From DASSFG01 sp035547915 (GTDB lineage Bacteria; Planctomycetota; Planctomycetia; Pirellulales; JAICIG01), in NCBI GenBank assembly GCA_035547915.1, contig DASZTS010000123.1:58618-122617 (forward strand): a DNA stretch of 64,000 nucleotides, given 5' to 3'. Position numbers and translations under genes: made by a program. Of this stretch, positions 44,240-53,616 are shown piece after piece; the first letter of the stretch is position 1, and every line of letters starts with the position of its first letter. A model generated the notes under the pieces. That model saw only the letters and a program-made list of their open reading frames with translations, did no database searches and had not been told where the DNA came from.

Positions 44240-45970
44240 ATGCAGATTCGAAGCCGGCTGTTCGAGAGCTCCTGGTTGGTGGGCTGCCTGGCGTTGTCGT
44301 CTCTGTGGTGCCTCTCCGCCGGCCGTGAACTGGGCGCCACGTTTGACGAGCCGATCTACATCGAACGCGGGTTGGAGAGCTGGCGCAACGGGAGTCACTG
44401 TAGCCTGCTCGTGCTCGGCACCATGCCGCTGCCCGCCGACTGGGACACGCTCCCGCTGTATCTATACGAGCGATGGACCGGCACGCGTCTGGACCTGATG
44501 CACGACCTCGGCTGGATGCTCCCTTGGGCCCGTGCCGCGGCGCTCGTCTTCTGGTGGCTGCTCGTCTTCTATGGCTGGCTGACCGGCCGCGCGCTGGCCG
44601 GAGCGTGGGGCGGAAGGCTCGCCGCGGCGGCCCTCGCTTGCGAACCGACACTGCTGGCGCATGCCAGCCTGGCGACCACCGACATCCCGCTCAGCGCGTG
44701 CCTGCTGGCGCTCGTCTATCATTTCCACACGGGCCGCGCGCGGGCGTGGTGGCCGCGCATCGGCATTCCGGGCATCTGGCTCGCTGCCGCTTTGGTGGCC
44801 AAGGCGTCGGCCATGGTCTTCGGTCCGCTCTGCCTGCTGGCCGTCGAGGCCCACCGTTTGTTGCAAGCAAGATGGACCGCCGGCGATCCGATTTCGCCGG
44901 CATCGGCGGCCGGAACGATACGCAGCACGCTCCGTTCGTCCCGGCGCGACTTCGTGCACATCGGCATCGTCGGCTGTGTGCTCATGTTCGTCTTCTGCGG
45001 ATGTGACCGCTGGCCCGAAGAGAACTTCCTGGCCTGGGCGCGCGGCTTGCCCGAGGGGCGCTACCACACGGTCATGGTTTGGCTGGCGCAGCATCTGCGC
45101 GTGTCGATGAACGCGGGCGACGGACTGGTGCGGCAGGTGATCCACAACCTGCACGGCCACAACGGTTCGTTCTTGTTGGGCCGCGCTTACGAACACCCCG
45201 TCTGGTATTACTTTCCCTTGGCGCTGGCCATCAAGCTCTCGCCGCCGGTGCTCGCGGGGCCGGCCATCTTGCTCGCCCTCCGACGTCGATCGGTCTGGAA
45301 CTGGGCGCTGGCCCCGGCCGGGATGCTCCTGCTCTTCAGCCTCACGTGCCGCGTGCAGATCGGCGTACGCATGCTCTTGCCGTTGGTGGCGCTGCTCGTC
45401 GTCGGCTTGGCCGCGGCCTACGTTTCGGTCCTCCGTCAGAGCCGCCCCTGGCCCCGTCGGCTCGGCTCCGCCGCCTGCGCGGCCGCCCTGTTGTGGACCT
45501 CGCTATCGGCCGCTCGTGTCTGGCCCGATGGTCTGTGTTACACGAACGAACTGTGGGGCGGCACGCGCAGTGGTTATCTCTGCCTCAGCGACTCGAATTA
45601 CGACTGGGGGCAGGGGTTGAAGCAGCTCACTGCCTGGGCCGCCGAGCGCGAGATCGGCGATCTCGACGTCTGGTATTTCGGCACCGACCCGGCCGTGCAC
45701 ACCGCTCCTTTTCGTTATGTGCCGTTGCACGCCTTTCCGATCGACAAGCCCGACGACGTGCGTGCGTTCGTGCAGAACCGGTATCTGGCCGTCGGCACGA
45801 CGCTCCTCTACGGCACGCGTCTCGATCTGCCGGGCCATCGGGCGGCCATGGAATTCGTCGGCGCGCGGCAGCCCGTGGCGCGCACGGCCACGTTCCTGAT
45901 CTACGACTTGGCCGAGCCGGAGCAGAACGTCGCCGCGCGCTCGTTGCCCGATGCGCCGCTGATGCGCTGA
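44240..45970 (+). CDS. GT-C-fold (GT39/ArnT-like) membrane glycosyltransferase
   Basis: 576 residues from MQIRSRLFESSWLVGC. About ten or more TM helices, among them ALVFWWLLVFYGWLTGRALA, LAAAALACEPTLLAHASLAT and MLLPLVALLVVGLAAAYVSV. The first loop has ATFDEPIYIERG, where the acidic pair matches the catalytic DE of dolichyl- or undecaprenyl-phosphate-dependent GT-C enzymes. The C-terminal SDSNYDWGQGLKQL motif is typical of planctomycete members of this group. They move a sugar from a lipid carrier to a protein or lipid on the outer face of the inner membrane. The frame is open further upstream through the end of the R1 repeat, but ATG 44240 gives a sensible start. It is convergent with the LolA-like gene, 17 bases away. 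Confidence 0.75.
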   Translation: MQIRSRLFESSWLVGCLALSSLWCLSAGRELGATFDEPIYIERGLESWRNGSHCSLLVLGTMPLPADWDTLPLYLYERWTGTRLDLMHDLGWMLPWARAAALVFWWLLVFYGWLTGRALAGAWGGRLAAAALACEPTLLAHASLATTDIPLSACLLALVYHFHTGRARAWWPRIGIPGIWLAAALVAKASAMVFGPLCLLAVEAHRLLQARWTAGDPISPASAAGTIRSTLRSSRRDFVHIGIVGCVLMFVFCGCDRWPEENFLAWARGLPEGRYHTVMVWLAQHLRVSMNAGDGLVRQVIHNLHGHNGSFLLGRAYEHPVWYYFPLALAIKLSPPVLAGPAILLALRRRSVWNWALAPAGMLLLFSLTCRVQIGVRMLLPLVALLVVGLAAAYVSVLRQSRPWPRRLGSAACAAALLWTSLSAARVWPDGLCYTNELWGGTRSGYLCLSDSNYDWGQGLKQLTAWAAEREIGDLDVWYFGTDPAVHTAPFRYVPLHAFPIDKPDDVRAFVQNRYLAVGTTLLYGTRLDLPGHRAAMEFVGARQPVARTATFLIYDLAEPEQNVAARSLPDAPLMR

Positions 45971-45987
45971 GGTCACCGCGTGCGTTT

Positions 45988-46977
45988 TCAACGCGCCACG
46001 GGATGCAGCAGGCCGGCCCGCAGCAGATAATAGTCGGTCAGGTCGACGGGCGGCACGACGCCACCCTCGAACTTGAACTGCCGAGGATCGACCGGCCGGT
46101 CGAAGTGCACCTCGTCGAAATGCACCTGCACCAACGGCTCCGGATCGTCGTCGGAGGCCTCGCGCGATTCGCCCAGACTGTATTCGATACGCCGCGGGAA
46201 GAGATCGTCGCGTCCCAGGAAGACCACGATCCGGTCGGGCAGCTCCGGCGGTAGTTTGCGGAGGTCGACCTTGGCGTCGGGCGCGGCGTTGGCCTGATCG
46301 GGTAGCCAGTGCAACAACCGCTCGCGCTGCCAGGTTCCTTCGAGCACGATGACCGGTGTGCGTTCGCGCGTGGGCAGCCGATGCCCCTCGATCACCTTGG
46401 GGAAGACGCACCACTCGGCGAGTTGATCGAGCAGGTTGGCCATCCCGCCCATTCCCAACAAGGGCACACCCACCGTGCCGCCGGTCGCGGCAGGGTTTGC
46501 CAGGTGGATAGGTGCATGCGCCGCGCGGGCCGCCGACTCCACCCGCTTCAGATCGATACGCATCAGCTTGGGGATGCCGTCCTCGAACTTTTGCAGCCAG
46601 TAATCCCGGCCGTCCGACCGCTGCTGGGTGTACGAATCCTGGCCGTCTATCTTGAGGGTCAGGTCGAGGCAGAGCAGGTTCTTCGTGGGGGCACCTTGCA
46701 CCAGGATGCCGGAGGCCACCAGCTCTTGACCATATAGATGGACGCGCTGGTGAATCTTGGCGGTGATCGATTGATGGCCGGCCAGCGCGGCACGCGCGCG
46801 CAACAACCAGACGTGCCCCTGGTCGGGCTGGTTGGGATGGGCTGACACTGCGGCTTGCGGCGAGCTTGACGGGGTTTCAGAAACGGCCGACCGCGAACCC
46901 AAACCGAGCCAGCAGAAGCAGATAACGGCTATGCAGCAGATGCAGGCGATGGTCCAACTGGAACGTGAAAACGCCAT
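45988..46977 (-). CDS. LolA-like secreted protein
   Basis: About 329 residues from MAFSRSSWTIACICCIAVIC, which is a signal-like start with a membrane segment. After a short Pro/Ser linker the domain begins ARAALAGHQSITAKIHQRVH, then strand-rich sequence such as SGILVQGAPTKNLLCLDLTL and DYWLQKFEDGIPKLMRIDLK. That order resembles LolA-type half-barrels. The function could be lipoprotein or lipid binding in the periplasm; planctomycete LolA-like proteins are diverse and this is inferred from fold pattern. The frame extends 93 bases upstream to 47070, into sequence with no leader character, so 46977 is preferred. The promoter should be in the divergent gap up to 47295. Confidence 0.6.
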   Translation of the reverse strand: MAFSRSSWTIACICCIAVICFCWLGLGSRSAVSETPSSSPQAAVSAHPNQPDQGHVWLLRARAALAGHQSITAKIHQRVHLYGQELVASGILVQGAPTKNLLCLDLTLKIDGQDSYTQQRSDGRDYWLQKFEDGIPKLMRIDLKRVESAARAAHAPIHLANPAATGGTVGVPLLGMGGMANLLDQLAEWCVFPKVIEGHRLPTRERTPVIVLEGTWQRERLLHWLPDQANAAPDAKVDLRKLPPELPDRIVVFLGRDDLFPRRIEYSLGESREASDDDPEPLVQVHFDEVHFDRPVDPRQFKFEGGVVPPVDLTDYYLLRAGLLHPVAR

Positions 46978-47295
46978 CTTAGGGTTCTGCGGAATTTGCC
47001 AAAGAAACGCGTTGTTCCATACCGACCAACTATTACGGAAGGCCCGCTTTTGAGCGAGAGCCGCCGGCAAAATCTGTATCCCGCTAGGAGGGTCGGCCCG
47101 GCCGACGGGCGATTGAACGCGGGATTATAGATCGGCGACCGCAGCGGAGCCACGCCACTATCGCCGACCGAGTCCGTCCACACGGCCGTCCGCACGGCCC
47201 CATCAGGACGGTCCGGCGGGAATGCCTGCACCTAGCCCAGCCCAGGGAAGGCCGCCCCTTGCGCGCGCAACTGGGCAAACACGAGGGGGAATGGA
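46978..47295. other. Divergent gap between the LolA-like gene and the lipoprotein cluster
   Basis: No gene is seen. A short direct repeat, CACGGCCGTCCGCACGGCC-like, lies at 47179-47198. Bases 47050-47085 on the minus strand (ATTTTGCCGGCGGCTCTCGC) resemble one end of the R1 repeat but are too diverged to list as a copy. Promoters for both sides must be here; none is convincing. Confidence 0.4.
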
Positions 47296-48471
47296 ATGAG
47301 ATACCGAATGGCCCTTTTCTGCGCCATCGCGGCCCTGGCAGGCTGCAAGGCGCCCTTCAGCAAAAATTTGCCTCCCGCGCAGCAGATCATGCATCCGGGA
47401 CCGGGCGTCGATGGCCCCGGTCCGGGCGTGATGATGCTGGGCGACCCGGGACCCCCGGTCGTCGCCGCCGCCAGCCAGGTCGTGTTCGCCGGCCCGGAGG
47501 GGATGATCATCACCTGGGACGTCTCGGCACCGGGCGCGTTCGATAGCGAACCGCTCGTCGCGCCGGGCCGTTACAACTTCCCGCAAGGCGCCATCTACCG
47601 CCTGAAGCTGACCAACATTCCCGGCCGCGAAGGCGTGGAGCTCTATCCCACGATCGAGATCGCTCCGTCGCTGCCGCGCACCGACGCCTACCTGGCCCAC
47701 AACGCGGTACCCGCCGCGTTCACCGAAGAGGATTTCGACCAGGTGCTGTCGGGCAACTTCGTAACCAAGGTGATCTACTTGCCCGATCCCGACTTCCAAG
47801 AGTTGGCACTGGCCGGCGTCGAGACGCTCGTCAGCACGCGGCTCGATCCGGGGCTCGATCCGATCATCGAAGCCGACCGCCGTGGTGCCATCCTGGCCAT
47901 CATCCGCGTGGGCAACAAGGACCTGCAAGTGGGCGGACAGGGCGACCAGATGATGGGCAATGGCGCGGGTGGCATGATGAACGGTGATAACTGCGGTCCC
48001 GGCGGAATGCCGATGGGTGCCGGCGGTGGTATGCCGCCCGCCTTCGTCGCCGGTGTCACCGCGCCGGAGTACGGTATGCCGATGAGCGGTACGCCGATCG
48101 GATTGCCCGGCCCGCCGCACGTGCCGCTAGGGATTCCGGCCGGGCTGCAACGCCACACGATCTACAATCACACCCACATGCACATTCCGAAGTCGGTGGA
48201 GCAGGTGGGCATCCATGTCAAGCAGTCGCCTGGCATGAGCTATCCCAAGCCCGTGAAACACGTCTATATCCACGAACAGGCCCGCGCGCCGTGGTTTAAC
48301 TTCCACCTGCCGTGGAGGCAACGCCATCAGCGCGTCGGCACCGATGGTGCGTGCGAGGACGGGCAGTGCGTCGACGAAGGTGGTCCGGTGCAGCAGGGCG
48401 AACCGATCTCGGCTCCGATGGAAGGACCGGAATCGGCCCCTGGCTATGTGATGCCACCGGACGTTCATTGA
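47296..48471 (+). CDS. Lipoprotein of the envelope cluster, paralogue 1
   Basis: 391 residues. MRYRMALFCAIAALAGCKAP is a lipoprotein signal with cysteine at residue 17. After a Gly/Pro/Met-rich linker a domain of about 150 residues runs from FAGPEGMIITWDVSAPG to IIRVGNKDLQVGGQ, with TNIPGREGVELYPTIEIAPS in the middle. The same domain is found in the next gene (SNIPGHEGQEVFPTVEIID). The C-terminal third is low-complexity, rich in Gly, Met, Pro and His. It is the first gene of a three-gene cluster with the paralogue (35-base gap) and a DUF11 lipoprotein. I know no function; position and signals suggest an outer-envelope role. Confidence 0.75.
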   Translation: MRYRMALFCAIAALAGCKAPFSKNLPPAQQIMHPGPGVDGPGPGVMMLGDPGPPVVAAASQVVFAGPEGMIITWDVSAPGAFDSEPLVAPGRYNFPQGAIYRLKLTNIPGREGVELYPTIEIAPSLPRTDAYLAHNAVPAAFTEEDFDQVLSGNFVTKVIYLPDPDFQELALAGVETLVSTRLDPGLDPIIEADRRGAILAIIRVGNKDLQVGGQGDQMMGNGAGGMMNGDNCGPGGMPMGAGGGMPPAFVAGVTAPEYGMPMSGTPIGLPGPPHVPLGIPAGLQRHTIYNHTHMHIPKSVEQVGIHVKQSPGMSYPKPVKHVYIHEQARAPWFNFHLPWRQRHQRVGTDGACEDGQCVDEGGPVQQGEPISAPMEGPESAPGYVMPPDVH

Positions 48472-48506
48472 AATCGGCGTGCCTCGAGACTGCGTGAGAG
48501 ACAAAC

Positions 48507-49334
48507 ATGGCTCAACCACCCCGCCGTTCCGAAGCCGATCTGAACCGACTTCGGGCTGGAGTCGCCCGCACCGTGGCAAGTGTTTGCCTGGTCCTGGCCG
48601 CAACCTCCTCCACCAACGGTCAGGGACCGCAAGTCCACTATCGCCACGCTGGGCTAGCGCCCCCGGGAGCGATTGGAAGCGTGCGACTCCAGCGGGGTGG
48701 TCCGGTCTTCAACTACTTTCAACCGGTTGAAATCCGGGCGCCGGAGGGGGTGCGGGTGTCGATCGCCAGTCAGGGGCAGTTCGGCGTGCCACTGGTCACG
48801 CCGCTCGAACTCGGGCTACTGATCGCCCCGGTCTATCGCTTCAAGGTGTCGAACATTCCGGGACATGAAGGGCAGGAAGTGTTTCCCACCGTCGAGATCA
48901 TCGATCGACTCTATCCACCGGCGGGGCAGGAACGCCGGTTTCCGATACCGGTCGAATTGAACGCCGACGACATCGAGTTGGCGCTGGATGGCAAGTACGT
49001 GACACGGGTGATCTACCTGGAGGATCCCGAACGGGCGTTGCCCGTGACCGAGAAGCGGACGGACCAACACTGGTACGACGCCGGCCCCGGAGTCAACGCA
49101 CTACAAGAAGCCGACAACTGGGGGCGTCCGCTGGCGATCGTGCGGATGGGCGGGCGCGTGCCCGACGAGCAGCGCGGACCCGATGTGCAGTTCATCGGAG
49201 GCGCCGCGCCGTTCATCCTCTTCCGCCCGTTGGTCAAACGTCTGCCGGCGACGCCGGTCGATCCCGATGAGATGGGACCCCTTACGCTCCGCCGCGGACG
49301 ACGTCCGGCCGCCGAAGGATGGGCCGGCAAATGA
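48507..49334 (+). CDS. Secreted protein of the envelope cluster, paralogue 2
   Basis: 275 residues with a signal-like segment (ARTVASVCLVLAATSSTNGQ, after an Arg-rich start) and no lipoprotein cysteine. The domain at residues about 70-200 is paralogous to the previous gene: ISAP/RAPEGVRVSIASQGQF, then SNIPGHEGQEVFPTVEI, LELNADDIELALDGKYVTRV-type and IYLEDPE. The matching positions in paralogue 1 read FTEEDFDQVLSGNFVTKVIY. The C-terminal part is basic. Its stop overlaps the next ATG as ATGA, so it is coupled with the DUF11 lipoprotein gene. Confidence 0.72.
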   Translation: MAQPPRRSEADLNRLRAGVARTVASVCLVLAATSSTNGQGPQVHYRHAGLAPPGAIGSVRLQRGGPVFNYFQPVEIRAPEGVRVSIASQGQFGVPLVTPLELGLLIAPVYRFKVSNIPGHEGQEVFPTVEIIDRLYPPAGQERRFPIPVELNADDIELALDGKYVTRVIYLEDPERALPVTEKRTDQHWYDAGPGVNALQEADNWGRPLAIVRMGGRVPDEQRGPDVQFIGGAAPFILFRPLVKRLPATPVDPDEMGPLTLRRGRRPAAEGWAGK

Positions 49335-50500
49335 TCAACGATAAGGCCGAACGAATGGTTCACCGCTGGGCGCTCCTCGCGCTGACGATGCTCGCCTGTG
49401 CTGCGTGCCGTTCGCGGCCCAATCCGCCGGTACCGCCGGTCGGTCCGACGATCGACGGCCTGCCCGCCACCGCCTACACGGGCGGGCCGCCCACCGGGCA
49501 AGAGATGATGGCGCAGGGTGCGCCCTGCGGCCCGCCGTTGGCCTACCAGGTACACGGTCAGTGGAAGCCGCCCGGCATCTCGTGCCCCTGGCCGGCCGAA
49601 GAATATCTGTGCGACGGCGGCGATGCCGGCGTGCCGGTCGCCGTATCGCCCGACTGGGAAGTCTATGGGTTGGAGCTGGAAGACACGGTCGCCCACTACG
49701 ACACGCTCGATGGGCGCACGCTCGTCGAGCCCTCGAACAAGGTGTGCGTCTACGCGCCGCGTTTCGGAGCGGTGCGCGTGGTCAGCCGCATCGCCGAGAA
49801 CGAAAACATCGATCAGCCCGGCGGCGTCGAGAGGCCAGAACAACTCGTGAAGGCCGATCACGTCGACGTGCCCGCCGGCAGCTTACAGCGCTATCAGGCG
49901 CGGGGCGACATCGGCACCAAGATCGCTAGCGCTTACCGCTCGCATCAAGGCGACGGCGCCATGTCGAGCGCTCTGTTCGCCGTCGCCTTCCAAGACGCCT
50001 TCCTGCCGTTTGAGGATCTGTCCGCCATCCGCAACGGTATTTTCGATCAGGCCGAGAAGGCTCGCTTGAGCGAGAGCACACAGGCGGCCATCGTCTGGTC
50101 GCACGACCTGGCCGTCCAGGCCGTGCTCGACGGCCGCGTCGCCGTCGGCGTCACGCAGAACGAACGGACCGAGGAACTCTTCACCGTCAAAGACCTGCGC
50201 AATTCGCCCAAGCTGCGCGTGATCAAGGTGGCTTCGACGCAGTCGGCCCAGCCGGGCGAGTTCGTCGACTTCACACTCCGCTACGACAACGTGGGCGATC
50301 AGCCGCTGGGCAACATCGTGCTGGTCGACAACCTGACCACGCGGTTGGAGTATGTGCCCGACAGTGCCCAATCGAGCCTCAAGGCACGGTTCGCCGTCGA
50401 ACCGAACGAGGCCGACTCGCTCGTGCTACGGTGGGAGATCGACGAGGATCTCAAGCCGGGCGAGGGCGGCATCGTCCGCTTCCGCTGCCGCGTCCGGTAA
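49331..50500 (+). CDS. Lipoprotein with C-terminal DUF11 domain
   Basis: About 389 residues from MINDKAERMVHRWALLALTM, with the lipoprotein cysteine in LACAACRS. The mature part starts with a Pro-rich linker and an uncharacterised middle domain (SPDWEVYGLELEDTVAHYDT near residue 115). The last 100 residues form a DUF11 repeat domain: VIKVASTQSAQPGEFVDFTL, VDNLTTRLEYVPDSAQSSLK and GGIVRFRCRVR. DUF11 domains are also found in large cysteine-rich envelope proteins of chlamydiae, relatives in the PVC group. The start at 49331 overlaps the upstream stop (ATGA); an alternative start twelve bases earlier would overlap by 16 bases. It ends the cluster. Confidence 0.82.
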   Translation: MINDKAERMVHRWALLALTMLACAACRSRPNPPVPPVGPTIDGLPATAYTGGPPTGQEMMAQGAPCGPPLAYQVHGQWKPPGISCPWPAEEYLCDGGDAGVPVAVSPDWEVYGLELEDTVAHYDTLDGRTLVEPSNKVCVYAPRFGAVRVVSRIAENENIDQPGGVERPEQLVKADHVDVPAGSLQRYQARGDIGTKIASAYRSHQGDGAMSSALFAVAFQDAFLPFEDLSAIRNGIFDQAEKARLSESTQAAIVWSHDLAVQAVLDGRVAVGVTQNERTEELFTVKDLRNSPKLRVIKVASTQSAQPGEFVDFTLRYDNVGDQPLGNIVLVDNLTTRLEYVPDSAQSSLKARFAVEPNEADSLVLRWEIDEDLKPGEGGIVRFRCRVR

Positions 50501-50545
50501 GTCGGAGCGCATTGCGTGTTCCGAGTGAAGGCAAAGCGAGATCGT

Positions 50546-50642
50546 TCAGACAAGCTCGCCCTGCCAGACCATCACGGCCTGGCCGCCGAGAATCACCCGA
50601 TCGCCCTCGAGCCGCAATCGCAGCACGCCGCTACGCGTATCG
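50546..50642 (-). pseudogene. C-terminal remnant of a PhzF-family isomerase-like gene
   Basis: The minus strand reads RSGVLRLRLEGDRVILGG followed by QAVMVWQGELV and TGA. This matches the usual end of PhzF-family (phenazine biosynthesis-like epimerase) proteins, where GDRVxxGGxAVxVxxGEL is the last strand. Only about 30 codons remain; upstream of it the tandem array at 50653 begins. The array may have displaced the rest of the gene. The call rests on the short C-terminal pattern, so it is moderate. Confidence 0.55.
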
Positions 50643-50652
50643 GTTGGCGAAG

Positions 50653-51182
50653 AACGCGGCGGGACGCCGCGTCTACGTAGACGCGACGTCTCGTCGCGTT
50701 GCGGCGCACGGCTACGCGTGAATACGGATCAGGGGATGCGAATCCGGGAGGGCGAAGAGGGAGGGGCTGCCGATCGACTGGCAACGGCGTTCGAGAGGGA
50801 ATGCTTGTCGGTTCGCGAAGAACGCGGCGGGACGCCGCGTCTACGTAGACGCGACGTCTCGTCGCGTTGCGGCGCACCGCTACGCGTGAATACCGATTGG
50901 GGATGCGAACCCAGGAGGGCGAAGAGGGAGGGGCTGCCGATCCGTTGGCGACGGCGTTCGAGAGAGAATGCTTGTCGGTTGGCTATGAACGCGGCGGGAC
51001 GCCGCGTCTATGTAGACGCGACGTCTCGTCGCGTTGTGGCGCACCGCTACGCGTGAATACGGATCGGGGATGCGAACCCGGGAGGGCGAAGAGGGAGGGG
51101 CCGCCGATCGGTTGGCGACGGCGTTCGAGAGGGAATGCTTGTCGGTTCGCGAAGAACGCGGCGGGACGCCGCGTCTACGTTG
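50653..51182. repeat. 167/168-bp tandem array with nested palindromes
   Basis: Three full units start at 50653, 50821 and 50988, with a partial fourth from 51155. Each unit opens with three adjacent palindromes: CGCGGCGGGACGCCGCG, TCTACGTAGA and CGCGACGTCTCGTCGCG. The rest holds GAATGCTTGTCGGTT, GGGAGGGCGAAGAGGGAGGG and GCGTTCGAGAG-type blocks that differ by a few bases. The period is not a multiple of three in all units, so open frames across it are by-products. The partial fourth unit lacks the later palindromes and joins TTGATGGGG. Confidence 0.88.
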
Positions 51183-51202
51183 ATGGGGCGCAGCGGGGTA
51201 GG

Positions 51203-53407
51203 TTACTTGGCTTCCGCTTCGAGCGATATGCTTGAGGTGTCGGCGTCGGCGGCGAGTTTCAACGGTATCTTCCAGGCGACGCTGCCGAACTTGCATAACC
51301 CGCCGCCACCCTCCTGGCAATAATAATAGTTGAGCGACAGCTTCAGCTCGTCGGTACCCTTGTCGGACGTGAGCGGCACGTCGACGTCGAATTCGGCCGT
51401 GGGCTCTTTGAGCTTGATCGGCTTGTTGATCGCCTGGCGATCGACGACTCCCTCTTCGCCTGCCGCCGTCAGACGATAGCTCATCGGCGCCTGGGGATTG
51501 ATCTTGTAGCCGTCGGGCAGGTGCAGCCGCACCGAGAGGTGGGCTTGTCCGTTGTCGGCCTTCAAGACGGCCTCCGGCACTTCGACGGCCGGCACTTCGG
51601 GTTGTTTGGCGTGCGCGGTCTCGTCGCGCGGCGCCGGCGGCTCGAGCCCGTCGATCGAGAGCGTGCTCACGGCGTTGTCGCGGTCGAGGTCGACGATGCG
51701 GATCAGATGGTTGTTGGTGTCGGCCACGTACAGCCGCCGGCCCGCGGCGCTGAGGCCGGCCGGCTCGTCGAATTCGGCCGGATCATCGCCGCTGCCCGGT
51801 TTGCCGCCGCCGGCGATCGTCCGACAGGTCTTCTTCTTCGGGTCGATGAGCTTGATCTTGTTGTTGTAGGTGTCGGCGACGTAGATCTTGCCGTCGACGT
51901 AGGCCACGCCCAGGCAGTGTTGCAGCCGCACGCGGTCTCCCTGGCCGTCGACGTCGCCGAAGGTGAATAGCCGGGCCTGCGGCAGACGCGAGGTGCCGAT
52001 CACCGTCATCACTTCTTGGGCGGCGTCGAATGGAACGCCGCGGATCGAGCTCCCTTCGCTGTCGGCCACGTAGAGCCAGGTCTTGCCGTCGGTGGCCAAG
52101 CCGCTGGGCTGGGCGAACGAAGCAAAACCCTCCTCGTAGGGCTGGGGCGGCAAGAGCGGGCCGTCGACGATGTCTTCGCGCCCGTTGCCGGCATAGGGGC
52201 CGAGCTGCTTCTCGTCGAGCGACATCCGCCAGATCTGGTGCGGGCCGGCCATGGCGATGTACAGATCCTGGCCGTGCAGGCAGAGATCCCAAGGGCTGTT
52301 GATGGCCGTGCCGGCCGCCTTGGCCACGGGTTTCTTCTTGCCGCTGGCTTCCTCCCCTCCCTCCATGCCGGGCCAGGCGTACGAGCGGCGCTGTTGTCCC
52401 GTGCCGGCGATGGTCGTCACCTGCTTGGCCTTCAGATCGACCTTGCGCAGCAGGTGATTCTCGGTATCGGCCACGTACAGCGTCTCGCCGCGCAGGGCCA
52501 TGCCTTGGGGATGGTTGAAGGTGGCCTTCTCGAAAGAACCATCGTCGGCCCCCAACTCGCCCGACCCGATCGTGGCGATCAAGCGCCCGTCGAGGCCGGC
52601 GATGACGATGCGGTGATGATTGCTGTCGGCGATGAACAGTCGATCGCCCTCGGCGTCGGCCAGCACCTTGCCCGGGAAGCGCAGCGGCGTGCTGCGGGCC
52701 TTGTACGCCTCCAGGTCGAAGCGCACCGGTGTCGGATCGAGCGAGCCCTTGCGCCGATAATAAGGCAGCCCCGCCTTGATGACCGCGTCGAGCGTCTTGA
52801 ACTCGACCTCGCCGCCCTGGCCCCACACCAGGTTCCCTTCGGGGTCGATGAGCAGCACGGTGGGCCAACTGCGGATGCCGAATCGCTCCCAGATGGCGTG
52901 CTTCGAGTCGTTGACGACGGGATGCTCGATGTCGTACCGCTGGATCGCCTCGCTGATGTTCTTGGAGTCCTCTTCGTTGTCGAACTTGGCCGAGTGCACT
53001 CCCACGACGACCAACTCGCGCGGGTAGGCCGCCTCCAGCTTCTTGAGTTCGGGCAGGATGTGCATGCAGTTGATGCAGCAATACGTCCAGAAGTCGAGCA
53101 GCACGAACTTGCCCCGCAGATCCTTCAACTCGAGCGGTCCGGCCGTGTTCAGCCAGCCGGTGCCGCCCACCAACTCGGGGCACGGCACGCGGTGTTGATA
53201 GGGGAACTCTTCCTTCCCGTCCCCATCTTGTTGCTGCGCCTTCTCGTCGGCGGCCTGACCCGTCCGCGGCTTGGGGGGTTTCTTCCCCTCCTCGGCGACA
53301 AGCAGGCCGCCGCTCCAGGCGACCGCCGCCAATAGGGCGAGGATGAGAATCGAAGGGCGTGCACCGAGGGGGGATGTCGGACGATCGGTCATGCGGGCTG
53401 AGGACAT
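51203..53407 (-). CDS. NHLRC2-like protein: thioredoxin domain, NHL propeller, C-terminal beta domain
   Basis: 734 residues. A signal-like N-terminus (SILILALLAAVAWSGGLLVA) and a charged linker precede a thioredoxin-type domain with FVLLDFWTYCCINCMHILPE near residue 110; the CCINC motif is the hallmark of the NHLRC2 family. Six or so NHL propeller blades follow (ADAEGDRLFIADSNHHRIVI, GMALRGETLYVADTENHLLR and GVAYVDGKIYVADTYNNKIK), then a C-terminal beta domain with LHLPDGYKINPQAPMSYRL. This is the full NHLRC2 order. Signal and motif suggest an extracytoplasmic redox or binding role. The start could also be the ATG five codons in. Its stop is 20 bases after the tandem array. Confidence 0.87.
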   Translation of the reverse strand: MSSARMTDRPTSPLGARPSILILALLAAVAWSGGLLVAEEGKKPPKPRTGQAADEKAQQQDGDGKEEFPYQHRVPCPELVGGTGWLNTAGPLELKDLRGKFVLLDFWTYCCINCMHILPELKKLEAAYPRELVVVGVHSAKFDNEEDSKNISEAIQRYDIEHPVVNDSKHAIWERFGIRSWPTVLLIDPEGNLVWGQGGEVEFKTLDAVIKAGLPYYRRKGSLDPTPVRFDLEAYKARSTPLRFPGKVLADAEGDRLFIADSNHHRIVIAGLDGRLIATIGSGELGADDGSFEKATFNHPQGMALRGETLYVADTENHLLRKVDLKAKQVTTIAGTGQQRRSYAWPGMEGGEEASGKKKPVAKAAGTAINSPWDLCLHGQDLYIAMAGPHQIWRMSLDEKQLGPYAGNGREDIVDGPLLPPQPYEEGFASFAQPSGLATDGKTWLYVADSEGSSIRGVPFDAAQEVMTVIGTSRLPQARLFTFGDVDGQGDRVRLQHCLGVAYVDGKIYVADTYNNKIKLIDPKKKTCRTIAGGGKPGSGDDPAEFDEPAGLSAAGRRLYVADTNNHLIRIVDLDRDNAVSTLSIDGLEPPAPRDETAHAKQPEVPAVEVPEAVLKADNGQAHLSVRLHLPDGYKINPQAPMSYRLTAAGEEGVVDRQAINKPIKLKEPTAEFDVDVPLTSDKGTDELKLSLNYYYCQEGGGGLCKFGSVAWKIPLKLAADADTSSISLEAEAK

Positions 53408-53616
53408 TTCTTTATCGCGGGTGTCATGGCGGCAGGAATCCCGGAAGCGCTATAGAATCATCATCTTATCGTAATTCAAATAAGCTAGAAAAGCCGGCGA
53501 CGTCCGCAGGGTCGACCACGATTGCCATTCTTCTCCAGTTTGCCAACAAATAGGTTTCTTCGTTGCAGTTTATGATTCTGGTGGTCGAACTTTGAAAATA
53601 TGCGTCGTTGACAGAG

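Noticed and set aside
47050..47085. Possible further R1 repeat copy
   Set aside because: Only the end resembles the repeat; the inner hairpin and second end are missing, so it is not listed as a copy.
50718..51235. Overlapping plus-strand frames across the 167-bp array
   Set aside because: They only exist because the unit is free of stops in several frames; the period is not a multiple of three in all units.
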